Assembly (NCBI RefSeq): GCF_001715295.1
Contig: NZ_MDKB01000002.1
Location: 1,572,313-1,636,312, forward strand
Direction of reading: 5' to 3'
Length of the DNA stretch: 64,000 nucleotides
DNA from: Streptomyces griseus
GTDB lineage: Bacteria; Actinomycetota; Actinomycetes; Streptomycetales; Streptomycetaceae
Made by a program: the position numbers and the translations under genes. Every line of letters starts with the position of its first letter. Position 1 is the first letter of the stretch. Below are positions 49,229-59,120 of the stretch, in pieces. The notes under the pieces were generated by a model. The model saw only the letters and a program-made list of their open reading frames with translations, was not told the DNA's origin and did not search any database.

Positions 49229-50929
49229 TCAGAGCGGGACCTGCCAGACCAGCGTCGTACCGCCGCCGTCCTCACCCGCCCCGGGCCCGAACCAGCTGGA
49301 TCCGCCCAACGCCTCGGCACGGCGCGCCAGATTGCGCAGGCCGCTGCGCCTACCGCTGTCCGGGATGCCCACGCCGTCGTCCGCGACCGACAGCCGTACC
49401 GCCTCCCGGCCGTCCGGCAGGATGGCCGTCGCGTCCACGGTCACCTCGACCCGTGAGGCCGCGGCGTGCCGGAAGGTGTTGGACAGCGCCTCGCGCAGCG
49501 CCGCGATGAGGTTCTTGCCCGCGAGCTCCCCCACGAGCGATTCGACGGGGCCGACGAAACGGTGCGTCGGCCGGAAACCCAGAGGGACCGCGGCCAGGTT
49601 GATCTCCCGCAGCACCCGGGTCCGCAGCCCCGGCGGGGCCTCGGTCTGCTCCGGCTGCAAGGCGAAGACGGCCGTGCGGATCTCCTGGATGGTGACGTCC
49701 AGTTCGTCGACGGCCCGGCCGACGCCGGACCGCACCTCGGGGGCCACCGCGAGGCGCTGGGCACGTTCCAGCATCATCCCGGTGGCGAACAGCCGCTGGA
49801 TGACGAGGTCGTGGAGGTCACGGGCGATCCGGTCCCGGTCCTCGAACACGGCGAGCCGCTCCCTGTCCCGCTGGGACTCGGCCATCTTGAGCGCCAGCGC
49901 GGCCTGCGCGGCGAACTGGGTGGCAAGGGTCCGCTCCGTCCCCGTGAACGGCCGGTCGCCCCGCGCGCGAGCCATGGCGAGGGCGCCGAGCACCCGGCCT
50001 CCGCTGCGCAGGGGCAGCAGCATGTGGGGGCCGTACCGGCCGGCCAGTCTGGTGATCACGCGGGTGTCGGTGGCCGCCTCGTCGACGAAGACCGCTTCAC
50101 CCGCGAGGAGCGCCGCAGCCGTGGGACTCTCCGGCGGAATGATCAGTCCCAGGGAGACGGACGGTGTCTCCCCGGCGGCGGCGACGATCTCCAGGCCCCC
50201 GCTCCCCGCGGGCAGCAGCACGATCCCGGTGGCGGCCTCGGCCAGCCGGCGTGCCTGCTCGGCGACGACGGTGAGTGACTCGTCGGCATCCCCGCCGGAC
50301 AGGAGTGCCGTGGTGACGGCCACGGAACCGTCGATCCACCGCTCGCGCTGCCGCGCCGCCTCGTACAGCCGCGCGTGACCGACGGCGATCCCGGCCTCCG
50401 TGGCGAGCACCCGCAGCACGTTCAGGTCGTCGTCACCGAAGGTCCCTCCGCCGCGCTTCTCCGCCACCCGCAGATGGCCGAAGACCTCCCGCTGGACCCG
50501 GATCGGGACCTCGAGGAACGTGCGCGTCTCCGGGTGGTCGGGCAGCAGCCCGTCGCGGCGCGGCCCGGCCGCCGGATCGGCCCGCGGGGCCCGGCCGGGC
50601 TCGTGGGTCGTCGCGCCCGCGAGACCCGTGACGCCGCCGGACCGGCCGGTCGCCCGGGCGTCCTCCTGGGGGAGGCCGTACGTCACGAGATCGGGCGGTC
50701 CCTCACCGGACACGTCGTCCACGGCGACGGCGGCACGACGGGCCCCGGTGAGTTGGGCCGCCGTCTCGCCGATGCGGGCCAGCGTCGAGTGGAGAGCTTC
50801 CGGCCCGGCGCACGTGGTGGCTTCCACCAGTCCCGGCACGCGCGCGGTCAGTCCGGCCGCGGGCCCCCGCAGATCTCCCCGTGCCGCGTTCCGGGCATCG
50901 GCCGAGTCCTTCGCGTCCTGCTCGGGCAT
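49229..50929 (-). CDS. GAF-domain sensor histidine kinase (DevS/DosS-like)
   Basis: A 566-residue soluble kinase with two GAF domains (about 45-195 and 215-360), a HisKA_3 dimerisation helix with phospho-acceptor His in RDRIARDLHDLVIQRLFATG and a C-terminal HATPase (EALSNTFRHAA, VADDGVGIPD, SGLRNLARRAEALGG). This is the NarL/DevS group, which senses oxygen, NO or redox through the GAF pair. No response-regulator gene is adjacent, so it is an orphan. It stands next to the Rex-controlled cyd operon, which fits a redox role; this is inference. Confidence 0.9.
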   Translation of the reverse strand: MPEQDAKDSADARNAARGDLRGPAAGLTARVPGLVEATTCAGPEALHSTLARIGETAAQLTGARRAAVAVDDVSGEGPPDLVTYGLPQEDARATGRSGGVTGLAGATTHEPGRAPRADPAAGPRRDGLLPDHPETRTFLEVPIRVQREVFGHLRVAEKRGGGTFGDDDLNVLRVLATEAGIAVGHARLYEAARQRERWIDGSVAVTTALLSGGDADESLTVVAEQARRLAEAATGIVLLPAGSGGLEIVAAAGETPSVSLGLIIPPESPTAAALLAGEAVFVDEAATDTRVITRLAGRYGPHMLLPLRSGGRVLGALAMARARGDRPFTGTERTLATQFAAQAALALKMAESQRDRERLAVFEDRDRIARDLHDLVIQRLFATGMMLERAQRLAVAPEVRSGVGRAVDELDVTIQEIRTAVFALQPEQTEAPPGLRTRVLREINLAAVPLGFRPTHRFVGPVESLVGELAGKNLIAALREALSNTFRHAAASRVEVTVDATAILPDGREAVRLSVADDGVGIPDSGRRSGLRNLARRAEALGGSSWFGPGAGEDGGGTTLVWQVPL

Positions 50930-50941
50930 ACGTCGAGCCTA

Positions 50942-51083
50942 AGGGGTGTCCCGCGTTCCTGGAGGATCAGTGCCTGGCGTCGGAGGCGGTGCGCCGCCGG
51001 GCGAGGGACCGACCCAGGCCTGGTGTGCATGGCCGTTCCGACGACCCGGCGAGGTGCGGCAGCCGGCGTCGCGCGTCCGCCGG
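50942..51083. mobile_element. Decayed copy of the palindromic MITE-like repeat
   Basis: Diverged second copy of the element at 61516-61677. Shared pieces include TGTCCCGC, GGATCAG, GGCGTCGGA, GGCCGTTCCGAC, GGCGAGGTGC and GTCGCGCG...CCGCCGG in the same order. The right terminal arm is missing. It fills the gap between the kinase start and the cydCD stop codon. Confidence 0.75.
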
Positions 51084-51099
51084 ACCGGACGGCCTTCGT

Positions 51100-54000
51100 T
51101 CACGCATGCTGCCCGGAAGAGGTCGGCCACGCGGCCCTTCGGCCACCCACGAGCACCCCGGGTTCCCGCTCGCGGTCCAGCATCCGCCGCAGGGGCCCGT
51201 CCTGGGCGGCCAGCGCGGCGTAGGCCCCCCGTTGTGCCACCCGGCCCGCGTCCAGCACCAGGACCTCGTCCACGGCCTCCAGTCCGGCCAGCCGGTGCGT
51301 GATCAGTACGGTCGTGCGCCCCCTGGTGGCGTCCAGCAGGTCCGCGGTCAGGGCGTCGGCCGTCGCCAGGTCGAGGTGTTCCGCGGGCTCGTCGAGGACG
51401 AGCACGGGGAAGTCGGCCAGGAGCGCGCGGGCCAGCGCGAGCCGCTGACGCTGCCCGCCGGAGAGCCGGGCGCCGTGTTCGCCCACCAGGGTGTCGAGCC
51501 CGTCCGGCAGGGACCGGACCCAGTCCCCCAGCCTCGCCCCTGCGAGGGCGTCCCACAGTTCCTCGTCCGTCGCCCCGGTGCGGGCCAGGCGCAGGTTCTC
51601 GCGGACGGAGCTGTCGAACACATGGGCGTCCTGGGCGCACAGTCCCAGGAAGCGCCGCACGGTGTCCCCGTCGAGCTCCGACGCCTCGACGCCCCCGAGG
51701 CGGTAACTGCCCTCCCGGGCGTCCAGGAAGCGGAGCAGGACGTGGGCGAGCGTCGTCTTGCCCGAACCTGAGGCCCCGACCACGGCCACCCGCCTGCCGG
51801 GGAGCAGCGTCAGGTCGACGGAGTGCAGGGCGTCGCGCTCCGCACCGTCGTACCGGGCCGACAGCCCCCTCACGACGAGCGGGAACGGTGACGCGGGCAC
51901 GTCGGCCGGTGCCGCGGGCTCCCGGACGGGAACGGGAGCGTCCAGTACCTCGTGGACCCGTTCCGCGCTGCGCCTGACCCGTCGGCGGTACTGGACCGCG
52001 AGCGGCAGGCCCGTCACGGCCTCGAAGGCCGCGAGCGGGGTGAGGACCACGACGGCGAGTTCGACACCCGCCAGCCGCCCGTCGTGCACCGCGGGCAGGG
52101 CGACGACCGCCGCGCCCACCACGGTGAGCCCGCAGATCAGGGCGGAGAGTCCGCCTCCGAGCGCGGTCGCCGTCGCGGCGCGCGAGGCGATCCGGGTCAG
52201 GAGCGCGTCGGCCACTCGTACCCGTTCCCTGCGTGCGGGCAGCGCGCCCGCGACCGTCAGTTCCGCCGTCCCTTCGAGAAGGTCGGCGACCCGGACGGCC
52301 AGCGCGGCCCGGGCGGGGGACAGCCGACGGTCCGCGTGCCGGGCGCAGGCCGCACTCACCAGGGGCACGCAGACGCCCGCGAGAAGCAGCCCGGCGGCGA
52401 GCACGGCACCTGCCTGGGGGAGCAGCCAGCCGGTGAACCCGACAGCCCCCGCCCCGACCAGGACGGCGGTGCCCGCGGGCAGGAGCCAGCGCAGCCAGTA
52501 GTCCTGCAGCGCGTCCACGTCCGAGACGAGCCGGGACAGCAGGTCACCGCGCCGCACCGTCCGCAGGCCGGCGGGCGCGATGCGCTCGAGCCCGCGGTAC
52601 ACGGCGACCCTGAGGTCGGCGAGCATCCTGAGCACCGCGTCATGGGACACCAGGCGCTCCGCGTAGCGGAAGACCGCCCGGCCCATTCCGAAGGCGCGGG
52701 TCGCCGTGACGGCCACCATCAGATAGAGCACCGGCGGCTGTTCGGAGGCCCGGGAGATCAGCCATCCGGAGACGGCCATGAGGCCGACGGACGACCCCAC
52801 GGCCAGGCTTCCCAGCAGCAGCGCCAGGCCGAGCCTCCCCCGCCGGCCACCGGCCGCCCGCCGCACCCGCGCGAACACCCGGCGCCCGGCACCTACAGGG
52901 GCGTCCACGAGCGCCCCGTACTCCCCCGTGCCGGCCGGCTCACCCGGAGCCGGGGCGGGGGCGGTGATCCGGTGCTCGGGCTCGGTCGCCGCCGGCGCGC
53001 CACTCACCGTGGATGCCGGTTCACGGGGCCCCAGCGCCACCACCCGGTCCGCGACCGCCAGCAGTGCCGGACGGTGCACGACCAACAGGACGGTGCGTCC
53101 CGCCGCGAGCCGCCGTACCGCATCGACGATGCCGGCCTCCGTCTCGCCGTCGAGGCCGGCCGTCGGCTCGTCGAGCAGCAGCAACGGCCGGTCGGCGAGG
53201 AAAGCCCTGGCCAGCGCCAGCCGTTGCCGTTGGCCGGCGGAGAGTCCGGCGCCGTCCTCGCCGAGCACCGTTGCCGTCCCGTCGGGGAGGGCGGCCACGA
53301 AGGCGTGGGCGCCCGCCTGCCGGAGAGCTGCCGCGACCGCGTCGTCGTCCGCCTCGGGACGGGCCAGCCGTACGTTCTCGGCGATCGTTCCCGCGAAGAG
53401 GTGGGGGCGTTGCGGCACCCAGGCGATGTGCTCGCGCCAGTGCCCGGGGGAGAGGGCCGAGAGATCGGTTCCCCCGACGCGTACGCGTCCCTCGTCCGGT
53501 ACCGCGAACCCCAGGATCACGTCCAGCAGCGTGGACTTGCCGATGCCGCTGGGGCCGACCAGGGCCACGGTCTCGCCCGGCTCCACCACCAGGGAGGCCG
53601 CGTCCAGCGACGGCGCGGCACGGCCCGGACGCCTGACCGTCACGCCCTCCAGCTCGAGTCGCAGCGAGGCCGGCACCGCCTCGTCGCCGGCCGCCCGGGG
53701 CTGCGTCTCCAGTACGGCGAAGATCTCCTCGGCCGCCGAGAGCCCCTCCGCCGCCGCGTGGTACTGCGCTCCGACCTGGCGGATCGGCAGGTATGCCTCG
53801 GGCGCCAGGATCAGGACGACGAGTCCCGTGTACAGGTCGAGTTCGCCGTGGACGAGCCGCATGCCGATCGTCACGGCGACCAGCGCGACGGAGAGGGTGG
53901 CGAGCAGTTCCAGGGCGAAGGAGGAGAGGAACGCGATCCGGAGGGTCTTCAGGGTCGCCCTGCGGTACTGCGCCGTGATCGTACGGATCGACTCGGCCTG

Positions 54001-54654
54001 TGCCTTGGCCCGGCCGAACACCTTCAGGGTCGGAAGCCCGGCGACGACGTCGAGGAAGTGGCCGGACAACCGCGACAGGAGACGCCACTGGCGGTCCATC
54101 CGGGACTGGGTGGCCCAGCCGATCAGGATCATGAAGAGCGGGATCAGCGGCAGCGTCACCACGATGATCGCTGCCGACACCCAGTCCTCGGTGACGATCC
54201 TGGCCAGAACCGCCACGGGGACCACGACGGCGAGCCCGAGCTGAGGGAGGTAACGGGAGAAGTAGTCGTCGAGGGCGTCGACACCCCGGGTGGCCAGCGC
54301 CACCAGGGACCCGGTGCGCTGCCCGCCCAGCCAGTCGGGTCCGAGCTGCGCGGCCCGCTCGACGAGCCGGCCGCGCAGCTCGGACTTGACCGCGGCACTC
54401 GCACGGTGAGCGGCGAGTTCGGTCAGCCAGGCCACGCAGGCCCGGCCCAGTGCCACCGCGGCGAGCAGCACCAAGGGCGTACGGAGCCCGGCAGTGGTCA
54501 GCCCGTCCTCGAATCCGCCGACCACCACCTCGGCCACGAGCATGGCCTGAGCGATCACCAGCGCCGCTCCGGCCATACCGAGGGCCACCACGGCCGCCAG
54601 GAAGAAGCGGGTGGTGCGCGCGTACCGGAGCAGGCGCGGGTCGATCGGTTTCAC
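51100..54654 (-). CDS. cydCD: CydC-CydD fused ABC exporter for cytochrome bd assembly
   Basis: A 1184-residue fusion of two ABC exporter halves. The first half (CydD-like, about 1-560) has membrane helices followed by Walker A GPSGIGKST and Walker B LLLLDEPTAGLD. The second (CydC-like, about 600-1184) has its own membrane helices, Walker A GASGSGKTT, signature LSGGQ and LVLDEPAEHLD. It exports glutathione/cysteine-type thiols or heme in relatives and is required for cytochrome bd. The GTG start lies inside a parS site. It follows cydB by about 50 bases. Confidence 0.95.
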   Translation of the reverse strand: MKPIDPRLLRYARTTRFFLAAVVALGMAGAALVIAQAMLVAEVVVGGFEDGLTTAGLRTPLVLLAAVALGRACVAWLTELAAHRASAAVKSELRGRLVERAAQLGPDWLGGQRTGSLVALATRGVDALDDYFSRYLPQLGLAVVVPVAVLARIVTEDWVSAAIIVVTLPLIPLFMILIGWATQSRMDRQWRLLSRLSGHFLDVVAGLPTLKVFGRAKAQAESIRTITAQYRRATLKTLRIAFLSSFALELLATLSVALVAVTIGMRLVHGELDLYTGLVVLILAPEAYLPIRQVGAQYHAAAEGLSAAEEIFAVLETQPRAAGDEAVPASLRLELEGVTVRRPGRAAPSLDAASLVVEPGETVALVGPSGIGKSTLLDVILGFAVPDEGRVRVGGTDLSALSPGHWREHIAWVPQRPHLFAGTIAENVRLARPEADDDAVAAALRQAGAHAFVAALPDGTATVLGEDGAGLSAGQRQRLALARAFLADRPLLLLDEPTAGLDGETEAGIVDAVRRLAAGRTVLLVVHRPALLAVADRVVALGPREPASTVSGAPAATEPEHRITAPAPAPGEPAGTGEYGALVDAPVGAGRRVFARVRRAAGGRRGRLGLALLLGSLAVGSSVGLMAVSGWLISRASEQPPVLYLMVAVTATRAFGMGRAVFRYAERLVSHDAVLRMLADLRVAVYRGLERIAPAGLRTVRRGDLLSRLVSDVDALQDYWLRWLLPAGTAVLVGAGAVGFTGWLLPQAGAVLAAGLLLAGVCVPLVSAACARHADRRLSPARAALAVRVADLLEGTAELTVAGALPARRERVRVADALLTRIASRAATATALGGGLSALICGLTVVGAAVVALPAVHDGRLAGVELAVVVLTPLAAFEAVTGLPLAVQYRRRVRRSAERVHEVLDAPVPVREPAAPADVPASPFPLVVRGLSARYDGAERDALHSVDLTLLPGRRVAVVGASGSGKTTLAHVLLRFLDAREGSYRLGGVEASELDGDTVRRFLGLCAQDAHVFDSSVRENLRLARTGATDEELWDALAGARLGDWVRSLPDGLDTLVGEHGARLSGGQRQRLALARALLADFPVLVLDEPAEHLDLATADALTADLLDATRGRTTVLITHRLAGLEAVDEVLVLDAGRVAQRGAYAALAAQDGPLRRMLDREREPGVLVGGRRAAWPTSSGQHA

Positions 54655-54661
54655 GTGAAAC
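54648..54661. promoter_or_regulatory. parS site overlapping the cydCD start
   Basis: GTTTCACGTGAAAC, the exact 14-bp palindromic core of Streptomyces parS, the ParB binding site found clustered around oriC. The cydCD start codon GTG (54654-54652) is the centre of the palindrome. Confidence 0.9.
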
Positions 54662-54702
54662 AGCTCCCCAGGGTGCTCATGGCGTTCGTCCGCCCGGTGC
54701 GT

Positions 54703-55713
54703 TCAGTGGGTGGGGTGGGCATCGGCTATGTGCTGGGTACCGATGCGCTTGCGGAACACCCAGTACGTCCACCCCTGGTAGAGCAGCACCACCGGGGTGG
54801 CGACGCCCGCACACCACGTCATGATCTTGAGGGTGTAGGGGCTGGACGAGGCATTGGTGACCGTGAGGTTCCATGCGTCGTTCAGCGAGGACGGCATGAC
54901 GTTCGGGAAGAGAGTGAGGAAGAGCATCGCGACCGCCGCCGCGATGGTCAGGCCGGACAGGGCGAACGACCACCCCTCGCGGCCCCGTGCGATGGCACCG
55001 ATCGCCGCCACCAGCGACACCGCGGCGACCACCAGGGCCAGCAGGCTCCATCCGTCACCGTGGTCGGCCTGGGTCAGGATCAGGAAGGCCAGCGCGAGCA
55101 CGGCCGTGACGGGCCCGGTCTTCAGGGCCAGCCTGCGCGCCCGCTGCCGGATGTCCCCCACGGTCTTGAGCGCGGCGAAGACCGTGCCGTGGAAGGTGAA
55201 GAGGAACAGCGTGACCAGCCCGCCCAGGAGGGCGTACGGATTGAGCAGGTCCGTCAGGCTGCCGACGTACTCCATGTCGGCGTCGATCTTCACGCCCCGG
55301 ACGATGTTGCCGAAGGCCACTCCCCAGAGCACGGCCGGGATCAGCGAGGTCCAGAAGATCGCGTGCTCCCAGTTGGTCTGCCAGCGCACCTCGGGCCGCT
55401 TGGCGCGGTACTCGAAGGCCACTCCGCGCACGATCAGACAGATCAGGATGACCAGCAGCGGCAGGTAGAAACCGGAGAAGAGCGTGGCGTACCACTCCGG
55501 GAAGGCGGCGAATGTCGCACCGCCGGCGCTGAGGAGCCACACCTCGTTCCCGTCCCAGACCGGGCCGATCGTGTTGATCAGGACCCGTCGCTCCGTGCGG
55601 TCACGGGCGAGCAGTTTGGTGAGGACACCGATGCCGAAGTCGAAACCCTCCAGGAAGAAGTAGCCGGTCCACAGGACGGCGATGAGTACGAACCAGACGT
55701 CGTGGAGTTCCAT
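54703..55713 (-). CDS. cydB: Cytochrome bd oxidase subunit II
   Basis: A 336-residue membrane protein with eight to nine hydrophobic segments. It begins MELHDVWFVLIAVLWTGYFFLEGFDFGIG, the quinol-oxidase subunit II N-terminus, and contains NEVWLLSAGGATFAAFPEWYA (in parts), a signature of CydB. It supports the heme-bearing subunit I. It starts 18 bases after cydA and precedes cydCD: order cydA-cydB-cydCD, all under the Rex site at 57325. Confidence 0.96.
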   Translation of the reverse strand: MELHDVWFVLIAVLWTGYFFLEGFDFGIGVLTKLLARDRTERRVLINTIGPVWDGNEVWLLSAGGATFAAFPEWYATLFSGFYLPLLVILICLIVRGVAFEYRAKRPEVRWQTNWEHAIFWTSLIPAVLWGVAFGNIVRGVKIDADMEYVGSLTDLLNPYALLGGLVTLFLFTFHGTVFAALKTVGDIRQRARRLALKTGPVTAVLALAFLILTQADHGDGWSLLALVVAAVSLVAAIGAIARGREGWSFALSGLTIAAAVAMLFLTLFPNVMPSSLNDAWNLTVTNASSSPYTLKIMTWCAGVATPVVLLYQGWTYWVFRKRIGTQHIADAHPTH

Positions 55714-55731
55714 CTCTCAGCTCCGCTGCTC

Positions 55732-57246
55732 TCAGTAGGAGAAGGCCATCGGCCGGTCGGCGTCCTGGTCGTGACCGCCGATCCTGGTGGGCGGATTCAG
55801 GTCGTCCTCGGTGAGCTCCGGCGGTCCGGCCTTGACGTACTTCAGGAGCAGCCTCACCTCGATCACGGCGAGCACCGCGTACAGGGCGGTGAAGACGATC
55901 ATGGAGGTGATGACCTCACCCTGTGATACGCCGGGGGACACCGCGTCGCGGGTCTGGAAGACGCCGTAGACCACCCAGGGCTGGCGGCCCATCTCCGTGA
56001 AGATCCAGCCCCACGAGTTGGCGATCAGCGGGAAGAGCATGGTCCAGAGGGCAGTGATCCAGTAGAGCTTGGTGAGCTTCGGGCTCAGTACCTTGTTCCC
56101 GAAGAGCACCAGATGCGGCACCTCGTCCTCGCCGGTGCGCAACGCCTGCGGCACCATGAACCTCTTGCGCGTCAGCCACAGGCCCAGCAGGCCGAGCATG
56201 AGGGACGCCATGCCGAACCCGATCATCCAGCGGAAACTCCAGAAGGCCACCGGGATGTTGGGCCGGTAGTCTCCCGGCCCGTACTTCTCCTGCTCCGCCT
56301 TGTTGATGTCGTTGATACCGGGCACGTAGGAGGTGAAACTGTCGTCCGCGAGGAAGGACAGGACTCCCGGGACCGAGATCTCGACGGTGTTGTGTCCCTC
56401 GGCGACGTCACCGACCGCGAAGAGCGAGAAGGGTGCTCCGTGCTCGCCCTCCCACAGGGCTTCGGCCGCCGCCATCTTCATGGGCTGCTGCTTGAACATC
56501 ACCTTGCCGAGCACGTCACCGCTGACGGCGGTGAGCAGGCCGGCGACCACCACGGTGACCAGTCCGAGCCGAAGAGAGGTACGCATCACCGGGATGTGCT
56601 TCTTGCGCGCCAGGTGGAAGGCGGCGATGCCCACCATGAAGGCGCCGCCGACGAGGAAGGCGGCCGTGATCGTGTGGAAGAACTGGGCGAGCGCGGTGTT
56701 CTGGGTGAGCACGTGCCAGAAGTCCGTGAGTTCGGCACGGCCGCGTTCCTCGTTGATGCGGTAGCCGACCGGGTGCTGCATCCAGGAGTTCGCCGCCAGG
56801 ATGAAGAACGTCGACAGGACGGTGCCGAGGGAGACCATCCATATGCAGGCGAGATGGATCTTCTTCGGCAGCTTGTCCCAGCCGAAGATCCACAGCCCGA
56901 CGAAGGTGGACTCGAAGAAGAAGGCGATCAGCGCCTCGAAGGCGAGCGGGGCGCCGAACACGTCACCGACGAACCGCGAGTAGTCGGACCAGTTCATGCC
57001 GAACTGGAACTCCTGCACGATGCCGGTGACCACACCCATGGCGATGTTGATCAGGAACAGCTTGCCCCAGAACTTCGTGGCCCTGAGGTACTTCTCGTTG
57101 TCCGTGCGCACCCAGGCGGTCTGCAGGCCGGCAGTGAGCGCGGCGAGGGAAATCGTCAGAGGGACGAACAGGAAGTGGTAGACGGTGGTGATGCCGAACT
57201 GCCATCGCGCCAGAGTCTCTGGTGCCAGAGCTAGGTTCACGCCCAT
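55732..57246 (-). CDS. cydA: Cytochrome bd oxidase subunit I
   Basis: High-affinity terminal oxidase subunit carrying hemes b558, b595 and d. The 504-residue protein starts ATG 57246 with AAGGAG directly upstream. It has about nine membrane helices; His24 (TTVYHFLFVPL) is the expected heme b595 ligand, and the Q-loop region and KQQPMKMAAAEALWEG are recognisable. The short Q-loop form of Gram-positive bacteria is present. First gene of the cyd operon. Confidence 0.96.
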   Translation of the reverse strand: MGVNLALAPETLARWQFGITTVYHFLFVPLTISLAALTAGLQTAWVRTDNEKYLRATKFWGKLFLINIAMGVVTGIVQEFQFGMNWSDYSRFVGDVFGAPLAFEALIAFFFESTFVGLWIFGWDKLPKKIHLACIWMVSLGTVLSTFFILAANSWMQHPVGYRINEERGRAELTDFWHVLTQNTALAQFFHTITAAFLVGGAFMVGIAAFHLARKKHIPVMRTSLRLGLVTVVVAGLLTAVSGDVLGKVMFKQQPMKMAAAEALWEGEHGAPFSLFAVGDVAEGHNTVEISVPGVLSFLADDSFTSYVPGINDINKAEQEKYGPGDYRPNIPVAFWSFRWMIGFGMASLMLGLLGLWLTRKRFMVPQALRTGEDEVPHLVLFGNKVLSPKLTKLYWITALWTMLFPLIANSWGWIFTEMGRQPWVVYGVFQTRDAVSPGVSQGEVITSMIVFTALYAVLAVIEVRLLLKYVKAGPPELTEDDLNPPTRIGGHDQDADRPMAFSY

Positions 57247-57324
57247 TTCTCCTTGCGTCGCCGCGATCACAGCCGCAGCCCGCCCACCCAGACCCATTGA
57301 TCACGGGAGAAAACGGGACGCGCT

Positions 57325-57340
57325 TGTGAACGCGTTCACA
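57325..57340. promoter_or_regulatory. Rex operator (ROP) of the cyd operon
   Basis: TGTGAACGCGTTCACA is a perfect 16-bp palindrome matching the Streptomyces Rex consensus TGTGAAC-N2-GTTCACA, 79 bases upstream of the cydA ATG. Rex represses cydABCD at low NADH/NAD ratio in S. coelicolor. Confidence 0.93.
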
Positions 57341-57522
57341 TTCACAAGCAATTATGGCGCACGCACTTTCGATCTCTTCGACGGGGGGTGGTTTTCGGCC
57401 GATGACCGCACAATCAGGTCGTCGGCGGGCGGCCGGGGCTCGGCTCCGCGTGCGGGAGGGGCGGACGGGCATCCGCACCGGGGGCCGGAAACCACGTCAC
57501 CAGCACCACGGAACACAAACGC

Positions 57523-57564
57523 CGATGGCCCCCGGACCTCAGTGGTGAGGTCCGGGGGCCATCG
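57523..57564. terminator. 19-bp stem terminator after hisC
   Basis: Perfect inverted repeat 57523-57541 with 57546-57564 (core GGCCCCCGGACCTCA / TGAGGTCCGGGGGCC), loop GTGG, 52 bases past the hisC stop on the minus strand. It also insulates the cyd promoter region. Confidence 0.9.
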
Positions 57565-57615
57565 AAGTGCATACGGGCCGGAGCCTCACGCTCCCCGCCC
57601 GTACCGAGATCGCGC

Positions 57616-58695
57616 CTACAGTCCCTGCCGGTACGACTCCGCCACCTTCAGGAACGCGTCGTTCGCCTCGGACTCCCCGATGGTGACCCGCACGCCCTCC
57701 CCTGCGAACGGCCGGATCACCACCCCAGCGCGTTCGCACACCGCGGCGAAATCGGACGTCCGATCCCCGAGCCGCAGCCAGACGAAGTTGGCCTGGGACT
57801 CGGGAACCGTCCAGCCCTGCCGTACCAGCCCCTCGTGGACCCGGGTGCGCTCGCAGACCAGGGAACCGACCCGGCCCAGCAGTTCGTCCTCGGCGCGCAG
57901 GGAGGCGACCGCGGCGTCCTGGGCGACCTGGCTGACGCCGAAGGGCACCGCCGTCTTGCGCAACGCCGCCGCGACCGGCTCGTGCGCCACCGCGAAACCG
58001 ACCCGCAGACCCGCCAGCCCGTACGCCTTGGAGAAGGTCCGGAGCACCGCCACGTTGGGCCGGTCCCGGTAGATCTCGATGCCGTCCGGCACCTCGGGGT
58101 CGCGGACGAACTCCTTGTACGCCTCGTCGAGCACCACCAGCACGTCCGCCGGCACCCGGTCGAGGAACCGCTCCAGCTCCGCCCTGCGCACCACCGTCCC
58201 CGTCGGGTTGTTGGGGTTGCAGACGAAGATCAGCCGCGTACGGTCGGTGATCGCGTCCGCCATCGCGTCGAGGTCGTGCACGTCTCCGCCGGTCAGGGGC
58301 ACCTTGACCGACGTGGCACCGCTGACCTGGGTGATGATCGGGTACGCCTCGAAGGAGCGCCAGGCGTAGACGACCTCGTCACCGGGGCCGGAGGTGGCCT
58401 GGAGCAGCTGCTGCGCGACCCCGACCGAGCCGGTTCCGGTGGCGAGGTGCGAGACCGGCACACCGAAGCGGTCGGCCAGCTCGTTCATCAGGCCGGTACA
58501 GGCCATGTCCGGGTACCTGTTGAAGTGGGCGGCGGCGGCGAGTGCCGACTCCATCACGCCCGGCAGCGGCGGATACGGGTTCTCGTTGGAGGACAGCTTG
58601 AAGGCGACCGGTCCGTCGGCGGCCGCCGGCTTCCCCGGTACGTACGCAGGGACGCCGTCCAGCTCGGCGCGCAGCTTGGGGCTCGTCTCGCTCAC
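57616..58695 (-). CDS. hisC: Histidinol-phosphate aminotransferase-like PLP enzyme
   Basis: A 359-residue class I/II aminotransferase: [11 protein letters not shown] near the N-terminus, NPNNPTG (substrate loop), DEAYKEFV (Asp/Tyr) and the PLP lysine in [14 protein letters not shown]. It would transaminate imidazole-acetol phosphate in histidine synthesis, or aromatic keto acids. As it lies outside a his operon, it may be the second, aromatic-type HisC of Streptomyces. Confidence 0.9.
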   Translation of the reverse strand: MSETSPKLRAELDGVPAYVPGKPAAADGPVAFKLSSNENPYPPLPGVMESALAAAAHFNRYPDMACTGLMNELADRFGVPVSHLATGTGSVGVAQQLLQATSGPGDEVVYAWRSFEAYPIITQVSGATSVKVPLTGGDVHDLDAMADAITDRTRLIFVCNPNNPTGTVVRRAELERFLDRVPADVLVVLDEAYKEFVRDPEVPDGIEIYRDRPNVAVLRTFSKAYGLAGLRVGFAVAHEPVAAALRKTAVPFGVSQVAQDAAVASLRAEDELLGRVGSLVCERTRVHEGLVRQGWTVPESQANFVWLRLGDRTSDFAAVCERAGVVIRPFAGEGVRVTIGESEANDAFLKVAESYRQGL

Positions 58696-59003
58696 CGCAG
58701 GTCCTCCTCGACCGTCTGTTCACATCAATACTGCTCACCTTATGAGGATTGGCCTCCCCTGCGAACGGCCCGGGACGAATCGGCCCGGAGCACCGCCCCG
58801 GGACGGGAGCCGACGGGCGGATCCCGCTCCCCGGGGACGGCCCGGCCCGGGCGAGGAGGGGGGAGCGCCGAGCTTTTCGACGCACGCCGGTGGCTCGCGC
58901 CCTGGCGCGCATCCCTCGAAGAGGTGAGTTGAGACCTCTTCGAGACATGGGCCCTACGGCAGGCACGCACACACCGACACCTGTCTTATCGATGCCAGAT
59001 CCG

Positions 59004-59032
59004 GTAAGTACCTTTTTTCGCAAGGTACTTAC
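59004..59032. promoter_or_regulatory. Inverted-repeat operator without an obvious regulator
   Basis: GTAAGTACC (59004-59012) and GGTACTTAC (59024-59032) form a perfect 9-bp inverted repeat around an 11-base T-rich spacer (TTTTTTCGCAA). It sits in the 425-bp gap 58696-59120, 89 bases upstream of the LacI-family start. The pattern resembles HxlR-family operators. Confidence 0.6.
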
Positions 59033-59120
59033 TCTCTCGCCGCCTTGCAGAAACGTGCCTGCCGACGCATGCCTGTGCGTCCGGCCCGACCCACCGTCTG
59101 AGCCCTACTATCGGCTCGCT

